A stretch of 64,000 nt of DNA from JAEUIA01 sp038330085 (lineage in GTDB: Bacteria; Planctomycetota; UBA1135; GCA-002686595), in assembly GCA_038330085.1 (NCBI GenBank), contig JBBQNP010000004.1, forward strand, positions 15,806 through 79,805. The letters are read 5' to 3'. Below the pieces are notes generated by a model. The model searched no databases and was not told the origin of the DNA. It was given only the letters and a program-made list of their open reading frames with translations. The translations under genes and the position numbers were made by a program. Below are positions 1 through 8,236 of the stretch, piece after piece. Position 1 is the stretch's first letter, and the number at the start of each line of letters is the position of its first letter.

Positions 1-1575
1 CATGTCGCCGGACAGGTCGCAACGCACGGTCACGGCGCCGATCTCGGAAGGATCGATGGTGAGCTCCGCGCGCCGCGAGTGGAATCCCTCGCGCGCGCCA
101 ATCCACCAGTCGATCCACGCGGGACCTGACGGCGGCATCTTCTGGCCGGTGACGAGGCGCAGACGGCGCAACGTCGGATCGAGCAACGAAGAGAGATCGT
201 CGTGAAACACGCGCCCCGACATCGTGGTCATCAACCGGTCGGGCACGCTGCGGTCGAGCCACTCCCCGTAGCGCGCTTCGCGGCTGCGGAAGCCGATGCC
301 GGCGAGTGCGACCGCCGCGGTTCCGGACACGAACGCGTCGCTCGAATCGAGCGCCACGAGAAGCGGCTCGACGTGCTGCGGGCCGAGGATCGCTTGCAGG
401 TGCACGTCTTCGCGGTTGCAGATCGCGAGAAGAGCGTACGCGCCTCGGCGCAACACCCACCGCTCCTGGAACGCGATGGCGACGAGACGCGCTTCGAGGC
501 CCGGGTCCACGCGCGACGTCAGCGCGGAGACGGCGGTCGAAGCGACGCGCGGGCTTGCATCGTCGATGTGCGCGAGCAGGATGTCGGTCGCCTGCGCGTC
601 GGAGAGCGAGGACGCGAGCTCGACCGCCGACAGGCGCGTTTCGGTGCGCCGGCTCGCCGCGGGTTGGACGAGGAGCGGCGTGAGCCCGGGGATCGTCGAC
701 TTCGTCAGCAGGCGTTGCGCGCTCATGCGAACGCCGCTCTGGCTCGACTCGAGCAGGCCGACCAGCCACTCCGGCCCGGCGCGCACGGGATCGCGCGCGG
801 CGATCTCCTCGACGAGCTTCTGCGCCGCCGCGGACGGGATGCGGTCGAGCAGACGTGACGTGACCAGATCGAAATCAGCCGCGGAGTCCGAGCGCATCAG
901 CACGCGCGCGGCCACCATCGCGACCGGCGCTTCCTTGGCGTCGAGTTCGGCGCGCGCTGCGGTGCGGCCGGATTCTCCGGCAGCGACGAGGTTCTCGACG
1001 GCGCGATCGACGAACATCTGGCTGGGGTTGCGCGTCGAGCGCAGCTCGGAGAACACGAACGCTGCGGCGCCGGGTCGCGCTGTTTCTGGCGCAGCCTGTT
1101 GGGTCGCCGGTGCGGCTTTCGGAGAGGTCGACGTCGAGTTGCCGCTGGATGCGGGGGCCGGAGCGGGCGCTGTCGAGGCATCGTTGCGGTAGCGCGGGAG
1201 CACGAGGTCGCCGTTGCCGCGCGTGCTGCGCTTGGGACCCTCTGGAGAACCCATGCCGGGATCCGTGTTCACGCTCGCGCTGTGCGGCGTGTCGCGCTTG
1301 CACGCGTCGCACCACACGAGGTCGTGACCCGCTTCGTCCTTGCGGCCGTCGACGTGTGCCGTGTACGAGCGCTCGCCGCAGACGAGGCAGTCGATGTGCG
1401 GCGCGATGTTGCCCTTGGGCTGGTTGCCGGTCGGGGCGGCCTTCTTGTGCGGCAGCTCGAGCTGCGCTTGCGCCGTGCCGCAGAAGAACACGCAGAAGAA
1501 CACGCAGAGGTGCGCGGACGAAAGCGGCCAGACCGGTGCGGCTGTGAGCCAGCCTGAGAATGCGGTTTTCACCAT
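1..1575 (-). CDS. Secreted zinc-ribbon/HEAT-like protein (partial, cut by left edge)
   Basis: The minus-strand frame is open from the ATG at 1575 to the window edge: 525 codons, no stop seen. The N-terminus looks like a signal peptide (hydrophobic run with repeated VFFC, then GTAQAQ near residue 37). Two Cys pairs follow, C63xxC66 and C89xxC92, spaced like a small zinc ribbon. A low-complexity Ala/Pro/Ser linker leads into Ala/Leu-rich helical repeats resembling HEAT repeats from about residue 150 to 450. The C-terminal part contains a WIDWW motif, loosely like the WESWW motif of the HEAT proteins at 46915 and 49312. It is divergent from the cobalamin-binding protein gene. Function is unknown; a structural or protein-binding role in the envelope is inference. 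Confidence 0.72.
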   Translation of the reverse strand, partial: MVKTAFSGWLTAAPVWPLSSAHLCVFFCVFFCGTAQAQLELPHKKAAPTGNQPKGNIAPHIDCLVCGERSYTAHVDGRKDEAGHDLVWCDACKRDTPHSASVNTDPGMGSPEGPKRSTRGNGDLVLPRYRNDASTAPAPAPASSGNSTSTSPKAAPATQQAAPETARPGAAAFVFSELRSTRNPSQMFVDRAVENLVAAGESGRTAARAELDAKEAPVAMVAARVLMRSDSAADFDLVTSRLLDRIPSAAAQKLVEEIAARDPVRAGPEWLVGLLESSQSGVRMSAQRLLTKSTIPGLTPLLVQPAASRRTETRLSAVELASSLSDAQATDILLAHIDDASPRVASTAVSALTSRVDPGLEARLVAIAFQERWVLRRGAYALLAICNREDVHLQAILGPQHVEPLLVALDSSDAFVSGTAAVALAGIGFRSREARYGEWLDRSVPDRLMTTMSGRVFHDDLSSLLDPTLRRLRLVTGQKMPPSGPAWIDWWIGAREGFHSRRAELTIDPSEIGAVTVRCDLSGDM

Positions 1576-1696
1576 CGGGGGTCCGGTTCGTCGGGGCTGC
1601 GCCGAGCCGGGTTGCTGCCTACCCGCCGCGCCGGGTGAGGATACGCAATCGCGGCCCTCCTCGGCACATCCCGATCCTTTGAACCGTGTTGGAGGC

Positions 1697-2920
1697 GTGT
1701 CGGCGTTGGTAGGGTGCCTCCTCCATGGGGCTTTCGCGTTGAACGGAGCATCGACCTCGAGCCGGTTTTCCGCGCCCAAAGGGGCGTCGGAGGTCCCTTC
1801 GAGCCTGCGGATCGCGAGCCTTTTGCCCTCGACGACGGAGATGGTGTGTGCGCTGGGGCTGGAAGCGGCCCTCGTTGGCGTGTCCCACGAATGCGATCAC
1901 CCCGTCTCGGTCCGAAGCGTGCCGGTGCTGACGTCGGCCAAGGCGGGCATCGGCGGTCCGCGTTCGACGAGCGGCGAGATCGACCGCGGCGTGCGCGAGG
2001 TCCTGCGCGCTGCACTCGCGGTGTACGACATCGACATCGCCGCGCTCGAGCGTGCGCGACCCGACGTGATCCTGACGCAGGATCTGTGCGACGTGTGCGC
2101 GGTGTCGTACGACGACGTGGTCGATGCGGTGCGCACGATCGCGAGCTCTTCCGTGCGCATCGTGAACTTGCATCCGACGCGGTTGTCGGACATCTGGAAT
2201 GACATCCGGACGGTCGGTGCTGCGTTGGGACGCGAGCGTGAAGCGGAAGACGTCGTGAAGGGATTGCTCGCACGCGTGGATGCCGTGCGCGAGCGGATGG
2301 TGCCTGGAACCCGCCGCACTGTCGCGCGCTTTCGCGCGACGAAGGGTCCAGGTCCCCGCGACGGGTGCCGGGCACCGTCCGCGCAGTCCGTCCCAGATCA
2401 TCCGGATGCGCAGGACAGTGTCGGGGCACGAAGGGTGCCAGGCACCCACCGCGGGAATGCCCACGGCGGGTTCCAGGTACCCTACGTGCTGACCATCGAG
2501 TGGATCGATCCGGTGATGATCGGCGGCACATGGATGCCCGAGCTCGTCGAGATTGCCGGCGGGCGCGCGCTCGTGACGCAGCCGGGAGACCACGCGCCGA
2601 CGCTGACGCTCGCGGAGTTGCAGGCGCTCGATCCGGCGCCCGACGTCGTCGTGATCAAGCCGTGCGGGTTCGCGCTCGAGCGCACGCTGCGCGAGATGCA
2701 GACGTTACGCGATCTGTTCGCGCAGCTCGACTGGCCCGCGCTGCGCACGGGCTCGGTGTGGATCGCCGACGGCAACGCGTACTTCAACCGTCCCGGTCCG
2801 CGCATCGCCGACAGCCTGGAGATCCTGGCGGCGTGCGTGCATCCGGATCTCTTTCCCGATTTCGCCGACACCTACGCCGGCCAGTTCGTGCGCATGGAGG
2901 AGCTCGCTCGATGCACGTGA
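1697..2920 (+). CDS. Cobalamin-binding (BtuF-type) periplasmic-binding-fold protein with a repeat-derived insert
   Basis: The core begins RIASLLPSTTEMVCALG and continues with GVSHECDHP, DVILTQDLCDVC and IEWIDPVMIGGTWMPE, all typical of the BtuF/FecB-like cobalamin-binding family. The role is probably binding of a corrinoid or similar ligand. The start is uncertain. No ATG lies near the conserved N-terminus; in-frame candidates are GTG 1697, TTG 1706 and TTG 1739, and there is no convincing signal peptide. Between DAVRER and the conserved YVLTIEW the protein carries about 61 extra residues (2299..2481), rich in Arg, Gly and Pro. They are the translation of a dispersed palindromic repeat. Family members normally pass directly across this point. 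Its 3' end overlaps the next gene by 10 bases. Confidence 0.78.
   Translation: MSALVGCLLHGAFALNGASTSSRFSAPKGASEVPSSLRIASLLPSTTEMVCALGLEAALVGVSHECDHPVSVRSVPVLTSAKAGIGGPRSTSGEIDRGVREVLRAALAVYDIDIAALERARPDVILTQDLCDVCAVSYDDVVDAVRTIASSSVRIVNLHPTRLSDIWNDIRTVGAALGREREAEDVVKGLLARVDAVRERMVPGTRRTVARFRATKGPGPRDGCRAPSAQSVPDHPDAQDSVGARRVPGTHRGNAHGGFQVPYVLTIEWIDPVMIGGTWMPELVEIAGGRALVTQPGDHAPTLTLAELQALDPAPDVVVIKPCGFALERTLREMQTLRDLFAQLDWPALRTGSVWIADGNAYFNRPGPRIADSLEILAACVHPDLFPDFADTYAGQFVRMEELARCT
2299..2481. repeat. Inverted pair of the 78-bp GGTGCC element, inserted in frame inside a gene
   Basis: The segment is 183 bases (61 codons). A full 78-bp unit at 2299..2376 starts GGTGCCTGGAAC, has a perfect 8-bp hairpin at 2321..2340 (arm GTCGCGCG, loop CTTT) and ends GGTGCCGGGCACC. 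A 57-base spacer follows. A second unit in the opposite orientation at 2434..2481 starts GGTGCCAGGCACC and ends GGTTCCAGGTACC, but has lost about 30 bases including the hairpin. The unit matches the elements at 8151..8228 and 56471..56548 after reverse complementing. No stop codon occurs in the host gene's frame. Confidence 0.9.
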
Positions 2921-3720
2921 TCGCTTTCGTGAACCAGAAGGGCGGCTGCGGCAAGACCACGACCGCGGTCAACCTCGCCGGCGCGCTCGTCGTGCGCGGT
3001 GCGCGCGTGCTGCTCGTGGACCTCGACCCGCAGGCGCACGCGACGATGGCGCTCGGTCACGCCGTGTCGGGTCCGATGGTGCTCGACGTGTTGCACGACG
3101 AGCGCAGGATCGAGGACGCGATCGTGGACGCAGCCGGAGGCGTGTCGCTGTTGCCCTCCGACGCGCGCCTGTGCGAGTTCGAAGAGATCTCGTCGCGCAC
3201 GATCCGGCCCGAGTCGCGGCTCGCGCAGGCCCTCGTGCGCTGCACGGGCCAGTTCGACTACGCGATACTCGACTGTCCGCCGCGCATGGAGGGACCGCTC
3301 GCCGCGAACGCCTTGCGCGCCTCTGACACCGCGGTGCTCGTGATCGAAGCCGGGGCATTCGCGCTGCAGGGCGCGATCAAGGCGCGCGTGCTGCTCGAGG
3401 AAAAGGCGCGGTTGCGCGAGCACCCGTTTCGCGTGCGCGCCGTCGGGACGATGTTCGACAAGCGGGTGCGCATCGCGCGCGAGCTCTTGATCGGGATCCA
3501 CGCCCGGTTCGGCCCCATCCTCTTTGACACCGCAATCCGCAGCAGCGTGCGCTTGCGCGAAGCGGCCGCCGCGGGTGTGCCGATTCAAGTGCTGGATCGG
3601 CGCTGCGCAGCCGCACAGGATTTCGATGCGTTGGCCGCAGAGTTCGAGCGCCACACGGGCATCACGCGCTCGACGTCGGCGATTTCGTCCCCCGCGAAGA
3701 GCCGCAAAGCGCACGCCTGA
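2911..3720 (+). CDS. ParA/MinD-family ATPase
   Basis: This 269-residue protein opens with a deviant Walker A, KGGCGKTT at residues 10-17, including the signature lysine K10. VDLDPQ (switch I) and ILDCPP (Walker B) follow. ParA-type ATPases dimerise on ATP and position DNA or protein cargo. The ATG at 2911 lies inside the end of the cobalamin-binding protein gene (10-base overlap), so the two are almost certainly co-transcribed. No ParB or parS-like partner is visible, so this is an orphan. The CobQ/MinD/ParA superfamily also includes cobalamin-biosynthesis amidotransferases, but the Walker A and DLDPQ motifs here are those of ParA. A Lys/Ser-rich tail closes the protein. Confidence 0.88.
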   Translation: MHVIAFVNQKGGCGKTTTAVNLAGALVVRGARVLLVDLDPQAHATMALGHAVSGPMVLDVLHDERRIEDAIVDAAGGVSLLPSDARLCEFEEISSRTIRPESRLAQALVRCTGQFDYAILDCPPRMEGPLAANALRASDTAVLVIEAGAFALQGAIKARVLLEEKARLREHPFRVRAVGTMFDKRVRIARELLIGIHARFGPILFDTAIRSSVRLREAAAAGVPIQVLDRRCAAAQDFDALAAEFERHTGITRSTSAISSPAKSRKAHA

Positions 3721-3727
3721 GCCTGCG

Positions 3728-4291
3728 TCAGTCGAGCGGCTCGATCGGTAGAGCCTCTTCGCCGCGCTCGAGCCGCGCGACGTTGTCACGCAGATCCTCG
3801 AGGTGATCACCGCGCCACTCGTCGAGGTATTCGAGCGCGTACTTGGGCAACCGACCCTCGACGGCCCAGCTCTCCACGTCGATCGTCGCCCGATCCTGCT
3901 CGAGTTCGATCGTCAGCGTCGACGACTTCACGCCAGGGACACCCATGTTGACGATGATGCCGTAGAACCGACTGATCTCGTGTGGCAGCGGCGGATCGTC
4001 CGGAGGCGGCTCTTTCCAAGGGCCGAGAGCCGCACTCCCGTTCGCAATTTCATCGCACGCGCATGGCCCGATGTTCTCGCGCAGGAACTCGGGCGCGAAG
4101 TCAGCCCCGTTGGGCCACACGAGGGTGTCGTCGATTTCGAATCCGGCGAAAAAAGCCGGGTCCTTCAACGGCTGGAAAACTGGACCGTGGATGAAGGGCT
4201 CGAGATCGATGTCACCCTCGGCGCCGTCGGCGAACCGAAGTCGCACGCGGTGCTCTCCGAGGTACCGGGCTTTTGTGACGTGGTGGAACAT
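3728..4291 (-). CDS. DUF2442 protein with a C-terminal degenerate DUF4160-like domain
   Basis: Residues 1 to about 75 (MFHHVTKARYLG, RLRFADGAEGDIDL, VWPNGADFAPEFL) match the DUF2442 family, a small domain often encoded next to DUF4160 in what are thought to be toxin-antitoxin-like pairs. After a Pro-rich linker the sequence ISRFYGIIVNM starts a second region that follows the DUF4160 pattern through to LPIEPLD. It lacks the hallmark PPHFHA segment seen in the upstream neighbour. The ATG at 4291 is chosen because the family starts there and it sits 5 bases after the neighbour's stop. The 3' end is 7 bases from the convergent parA stop. The fusion reading comes from visual alignment only. Confidence 0.75.
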   Translation of the reverse strand: MFHHVTKARYLGEHRVRLRFADGAEGDIDLEPFIHGPVFQPLKDPAFFAGFEIDDTLVWPNGADFAPEFLRENIGPCACDEIANGSAALGPWKEPPPDDPPLPHEISRFYGIIVNMGVPGVKSSTLTIELEQDRATIDVESWAVEGRLPKYALEYLDEWRGDHLEDLRDNVARLERGEEALPIEPLD

Positions 4292-4296
4292 GACGG

Positions 4297-4554
4297 TCAA
4301 CTCAGCGGAGAGATCGGAACGAGTGATTCTCGGCGTTGCGCACGCGCCCAGTGGATCCGCAACTCTTCTAGTCGGGGTTTCCTCCACTCCTGAATGCCCC
4401 GCAAGGCCCTCGGATGGAACTTACCTCGACTCTTGCCCGTTTCGATGTAGACGGACACCGAGAACGATCCATGGCGAGCGTGGAAATGCGGCGGCCCGTG
4501 TTCCGAGTGGTACATGGTCACGACGATGCCTTCGAACCAACAGATGACGGGCAC
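4297..4554 (-). CDS. DUF4160 domain protein
   Basis: The 85-residue protein begins from GTG 4554 as VPVICWFEGIVVTMYHSEHG, followed by PPHFHARHG. This matches the conserved N-terminus and His motif of DUF4160. The family is found mainly beside DUF2442 proteins, as here with 5 bases between the genes, and is suspected to be the toxin-like partner of small two-gene modules. No biochemical activity is established that I can name. The GTG start is preferred because the family's conserved block begins two or three residues after it; longer frames upstream read as low-complexity Arg/Ser sequence. Confidence 0.8.
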   Translation of the reverse strand: MPVICWFEGIVVTMYHSEHGPPHFHARHGSFSVSVYIETGKSRGKFHPRALRGIQEWRKPRLEELRIHWARAQRRESLVPISPLS

Positions 4555-4660
4555 GTGCGAACGACTCTCCCGTTCGACGACGCGCGCGGGGCGGATCGGT
4601 TGCAGAGAATCCGAGATTCCTTCGGCCTCATCGACTGCGAGCCTCACGGCCTCGCGAGCT

Positions 4661-5767
4661 TCAGTCGAATCGCCCGTCGATCGCGCGACGCAGGCACTTG
4701 AACGCGATGCGGTTGCCGAGCGCCGAGTAGTGTCCGCGCGCGCCGCCGTCGTGCAGGAAGAGCGGATCACGGCCCGACTGGAACATCGCGGATTCAAGAT
4801 CCGGTCGGGTGGAGACGAACGGCAATCCAATTTCGCGGCAGGCCGCCACGAGAAAGTCCTCCTGCCACTCGCAACCCGGCGCGCGCTCGAGGCCGTTCTC
4901 GCCGAGGAACAGCACGAGCGCGTGTCGCACGTGCAGTTCGTCGAGCCGGCGGTGGAGTTCGACCAGCAGTGCGTGCGCGATCTGCTTCTTCTCGTCGAGA
5001 CGCGTCTCGTTGCCGCGCAGGAATCGCTGCACGCCCAGAGGCAAGAGGTGTCGGCGGTACTTCACGAAGCGCCACAGGTAGCTCTTGATGCCGAGTGGGT
5101 GTTCAGCGATGTAAGCGTGGATGTCGGTCTCGACGGGTTCGGGCTCGACCAACTGACCGTCACGAATGCCAAAGCGCGGCTTGGGCCACGAGCGGAACGC
5201 GAGCACGCATCGGTCGATGTCGTCATCGACGAAGCACCCTACGAGCACGATCGGCTTCTTCTCCGCCGACGTAGCGACGGTCGCGCGCACGAGCATGTAC
5301 GTCTGATCGAGCCCGTATCCACCAGCGCCGTAATTGAGCAGCGCGTGCGTCGCAGCCAGATCGGATCCCGCGAGGATCGACTCGAAGCTGTTCTCGGCCC
5401 CAGCTTCTCCCTGCGAAAACGAATCACCGTAGAGGAAGACCGGCGTGCGCGAACCGACTGACGCCGCATTCGGATGCACATAGGTCCCCGGCGCGACCGT
5501 GACAGTCCAACCGAGTGTCTTGTCTGGCGCCGGCGCGTCGTGCAAACGGCCCGCATCGTTCATGAGCCACTCGAGCTTCCACACGTCGTCGTCGCTGTGA
5601 CGATCGCCGTAGAAGTTGGCCTCGCGCAGACTCTTCCCGCGCAGAACCGCGAACCGGCTCGTGTTGAACAGGAAGAACCGCAGCGTCAATTCGCCTGCGA
5701 GAAACCCAACGACGGCTCCGATCGCAAGAGCAAGGAGCCGCTTCTGAACGCGCCTGCTGGTCTTCAC
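4661..5767 (-). CDS. Membrane-anchored SGNH/GDSL-like hydrolase
   Basis: The 368-residue protein starts with a basic patch and one membrane segment (about residues 10-33), giving an N-terminal anchor and an extracytoplasmic body. FLYGDSFSQGEG near residue 112 is the GDS block with the likely nucleophilic serine. GAGGYGLDQ fits the glycine block, and GHYSALGNR near the C-terminus supplies the expected histidine. This layout is common in AlgX/AlgJ-type O-acetyl-modifying proteins and other polysaccharide esterases of the SGNH superfamily. The substrate cannot be read from sequence. It is followed on the minus strand by the DUF4160 gene and preceded by the propeller lipoprotein gene. Confidence 0.72.
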   Translation of the reverse strand: MKTSRRVQKRLLALAIGAVVGFLAGELTLRFFLFNTSRFAVLRGKSLREANFYGDRHSDDDVWKLEWLMNDAGRLHDAPAPDKTLGWTVTVAPGTYVHPNAASVGSRTPVFLYGDSFSQGEAGAENSFESILAGSDLAATHALLNYGAGGYGLDQTYMLVRATVATSAEKKPIVLVGCFVDDDIDRCVLAFRSWPKPRFGIRDGQLVEPEPVETDIHAYIAEHPLGIKSYLWRFVKYRRHLLPLGVQRFLRGNETRLDEKKQIAHALLVELHRRLDELHVRHALVLFLGENGLERAPGCEWQEDFLVAACREIGLPFVSTRPDLESAMFQSGRDPLFLHDGGARGHYSALGNRIAFKCLRRAIDGRFD

Positions 5768-5815
5768 GTCAGGTTCGGGCGCTGCTGACGGAATGAGGCA
5801 TGAGGGTCCTTCCCG

Positions 5816-6919
5816 TCACTTTATCTGGATGGCCTCATCGGCGGGGCTCACGCTGCAACTCACCGTGGTGAACCGCGAAGCACTTGGGATCACGGTGAGG
5901 AAATCCGGACCTCCGATTCGGCCCGCCTTGATCGTCCAGTTGGCTCGAGGTCGCTTCACGGGAGTCCGGGCCACTCCCGGGTCGGTCCCCGTCGTCGGCG
6001 ACGCGGGATACAAGACGATGTCGTGGGCCAACCACGCGATGGGGAATCCGAGGCAGCCTGGCAACTCGAGCGTTCGTGCGGAGCCGCCGTTCAAGTCGGT
6101 CACGCACCACGCATCCTGATCTCCTCCTCGATAGAAGAGAACCTGTTCACCATTGGGTGAGAGCAACGGATCGGAGCCCCAGCCAACCCAGCTCCATGTC
6201 TTCGTGGGCACGTCGAGGATCTGCAGGCTGGTGACGCAACCGGGATGCTTGGACACGCCCCAGTCGCGCTCTCTCATCGCAATCGGTGGGGCTTCGTGCA
6301 GATGGATCTCTTCCGGAGGGACCAGCCTCTCGACGAGCAACCGCCGACAGTCGGGGAACCATGCAGCGGACCACGCGAACACGGGCCCCAGATCGGTGCG
6401 CGAACCGTCGTCCAGGCTCCAGATTTCGAGATGTTGCTCGGTGTACGGCGATGTGTCGTCGACTGGAGCTGCGCCAAGCGCCACCAAGCCTCCACGTCGG
6501 GACAGTTCGATGAATGTGCTCGTGTCGTTCCACAGAGGCGAACCAATGCGCCTTGCGAGCATCTTCTCTTTGCGTCCATCGACGTTGGCCAACATGATCT
6601 CGACCCCCCCACCGTCACAGACATAGAGGAAGCGGCCGATCTCATCCGGGGCCGACATGAAGAACGGCCGCGCGGCGAGCTCGATACTTGTGCGCTCCAG
6701 AGTCGGCAATGCAATCGCTTCCACGGAGTCGTCTCCGTCGCAGTGAAGCACCCAACCGTGAACGTCGGCGAGCAAACGCTCGTTCTCCGGACCAGGAACC
6801 GTCGGCAGCGGCGCCGGGTCCGGAGCGGTCGTGTTCACCACCGCGTCGAGCAGCGGACAACTGGTGGCGAGAAGGCACAAGCCGACTGCAAGCGCGAAGG
6901 TTGCGGCGACTCGGTCCAT
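5816..6919 (-). CDS. Putative lipoprotein with WD/TolB-like beta-propeller character
   Basis: From the ATG at 6919 the protein has 367 residues. It starts with a hydrophobic signal ending LLATSC, an acceptable though not perfect lipobox. The rest repeats short beta-rich units such as GRFLYVCDGGG, HLEIWSLDDG and PLLSPNGEQVLFYRGG, the last resembling TolB/PD40 propeller blades (SPDGxxIAF). No catalytic motif is visible. It is upstream of the SGNH-like gene on the same strand with a 48-base gap, and 56 bases downstream of the DUF4434 gene. Role unknown. Confidence 0.68.
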   Translation of the reverse strand: MDRVAATFALAVGLCLLATSCPLLDAVVNTTAPDPAPLPTVPGPENERLLADVHGWVLHCDGDDSVEAIALPTLERTSIELAARPFFMSAPDEIGRFLYVCDGGGVEIMLANVDGRKEKMLARRIGSPLWNDTSTFIELSRRGGLVALGAAPVDDTSPYTEQHLEIWSLDDGSRTDLGPVFAWSAAWFPDCRRLLVERLVPPEEIHLHEAPPIAMRERDWGVSKHPGCVTSLQILDVPTKTWSWVGWGSDPLLSPNGEQVLFYRGGDQDAWCVTDLNGGSARTLELPGCLGFPIAWLAHDIVLYPASPTTGTDPGVARTPVKRPRANWTIKAGRIGGPDFLTVIPSASRFTTVSCSVSPADEAIQIK

Positions 6920-6975
6920 CGTGCGTGCGGAATCGCTTCTGCCCAGGAGGCGCCCTAGCATTGCACCCGACGTCG

Positions 6976-7893
6976 TCACTTCTGCGTCGCGAGCCACTCG
7001 CGGTAGCGCTTGTGCAGCGTGTGCGCCGAGTTGAACATCGAGTTCGGCGAGAGAAAGTGCGCGTACTCGAACGTGATCAGCTTGGTCACGCCGGCAGCGA
7101 GCGCCGCTTCCATCTTGAAGCGCAGCTTCGGCCATGCGATCGGCAGCGTGCGCGTCGACAGCTCGCTGTCGAGCGACTCGACGTTCGACCAGGTCTCGAT
7201 CCCCTGCTCGCGAGCGAGCTTCGCGTTGACGGCCAGAAAATCGGCGAGTTGCGCGAAGGGCACGCCGCCGTCGCGAAACGCGATGACGTCGATGCAACCC
7301 TTCAAGTGCGCGAGCGCACCGGACCATTTGCGCTCGTGCTCGTTCAACGTGATCGGTGCGCCGCCGCCAAGACCGACACCGACGCCACCGAGGTGGCTGC
7401 GCGGCGAGATCATCACAGGCAATGCGCTGAGCTGGCGCAAGTGAGCCGACACGCCTTCGCACTGGCGCATGGTGCTGTCGTCGAACGCGTCGATCGGCTG
7501 GCTCAAGTACCAGCCGCGGAACGCGCTCGAACGTCCGTAGCGTTCCCAGACTTCGTCGGCGAACTCGCGCTCGAGGTCGATGTCCTTCTGCGTGCTCTGA
7601 GCGGTCGAGCCCTCGCCGTGATCGTACGTGCCGAACCACAGGTCCATGTCGTTGCGCTCGGCGAGCGAGAGGAACAGTCCCGCCAAATCCGTCTCGACGA
7701 TCAGGTGCGGATGACGCTTGCGCAGTGCGGGCGAGTCGAAAGCCGCGCGATCACGGAATCCGCCGCGCGCGAGCACGACCGTGTCGATGCCGTCGGCCCT
7801 CATGGCCGCGAAGTCGCGCGTCCATTCTTCGGGTCCCCAATTCGACGAGGGCAGGTCGTGGCCGATTTCGTCGAGGAATGTGCCGGTGATCAT
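6976..7893 (-). CDS. DUF4434 family protein (glycosidase-like TIM barrel)
   Basis: The 305-residue product begins MITGTFLDEIGHDLPSSNWG. It contains GIDTVVLARGG, FRGWYLSQPID and ITFEYAHFLSPNS, which fit the DUF4434 family, related to glycoside-hydrolase TIM barrels. The start at ATG 7893 is favoured by a GGAGG ribosome site about 9 bases upstream and by the family N-terminus; a GTG 45 bases upstream is less likely. No signal peptide is seen, so the protein is probably cytoplasmic. Substrate unknown. The conserved Glu in the FEY motif may be catalytic, but that is inference. Confidence 0.8.
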   Translation of the reverse strand: MITGTFLDEIGHDLPSSNWGPEEWTRDFAAMRADGIDTVVLARGGFRDRAAFDSPALRKRHPHLIVETDLAGLFLSLAERNDMDLWFGTYDHGEGSTAQSTQKDIDLEREFADEVWERYGRSSAFRGWYLSQPIDAFDDSTMRQCEGVSAHLRQLSALPVMISPRSHLGGVGVGLGGGAPITLNEHERKWSGALAHLKGCIDVIAFRDGGVPFAQLADFLAVNAKLAREQGIETWSNVESLDSELSTRTLPIAWPKLRFKMEAALAAGVTKLITFEYAHFLSPNSMFNSAHTLHKRYREWLATQK

Positions 7894-8236
7894 CGTGGGG
7901 GTCCTCCCTTTGGTAAGGGCAGGATAGCCTCCTGGCAACCGGGCACTTCACGCTGTTCGCGGGGATGGGCGAAAAAACGGTTCGCGCGACAATCGTAGTG
8001 GTGCCAAGCACGCGTGCGCGTGTCCCAGCGCGAAGAGGGAGTTCCGCGAGTACCGGCGGTCATGCGCACACCTGCCCGCGACCCAGTGGTCCTGCGCGCA
8101 TGTGCAATTCGTTGACTATCGCCGGACCTGCAATGTGGGTGGGAAACGTCGGTGCCAGGTACCCTTCGCGAGACGCTGCACCCTTCGTCGCGCGAAATCG
8201 CGCGACAGTGCGGCCGGTTCCAGGCACCACCGGTTC
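7894..8236. other. Gene-free gap containing one repeat element
   Basis: This 343-base stretch between the DUF4434 start and the terC stop holds no convincing gene. Its right end carries a full 78-bp GGTGCC element (8151..8228). A short partial match to an element end, GGTGCCAAGCAC, lies at 8000..8011. The sequence between is GC-rich with several short CG palindromes but no further pattern I can support. Confidence 0.6.
8151..8228 (-). repeat. Full-length 78-bp GGTGCC/GGCACC palindromic element
   Basis: The element starts GGTGCCAGGTACC, ends GGTTCCAGGCACC and is exactly 78 bases. A perfect hairpin lies at 8187..8206 (arms GTCGCGCG and CGCGCGAC, loop AAAT). Reverse complemented, it aligns along most of its length with 2299..2376; in the same orientation it aligns with 56471..56548. 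It ends 8 bases beyond the terC stop codon, so it may fold in that transcript's 3' end. Confidence 0.92.
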
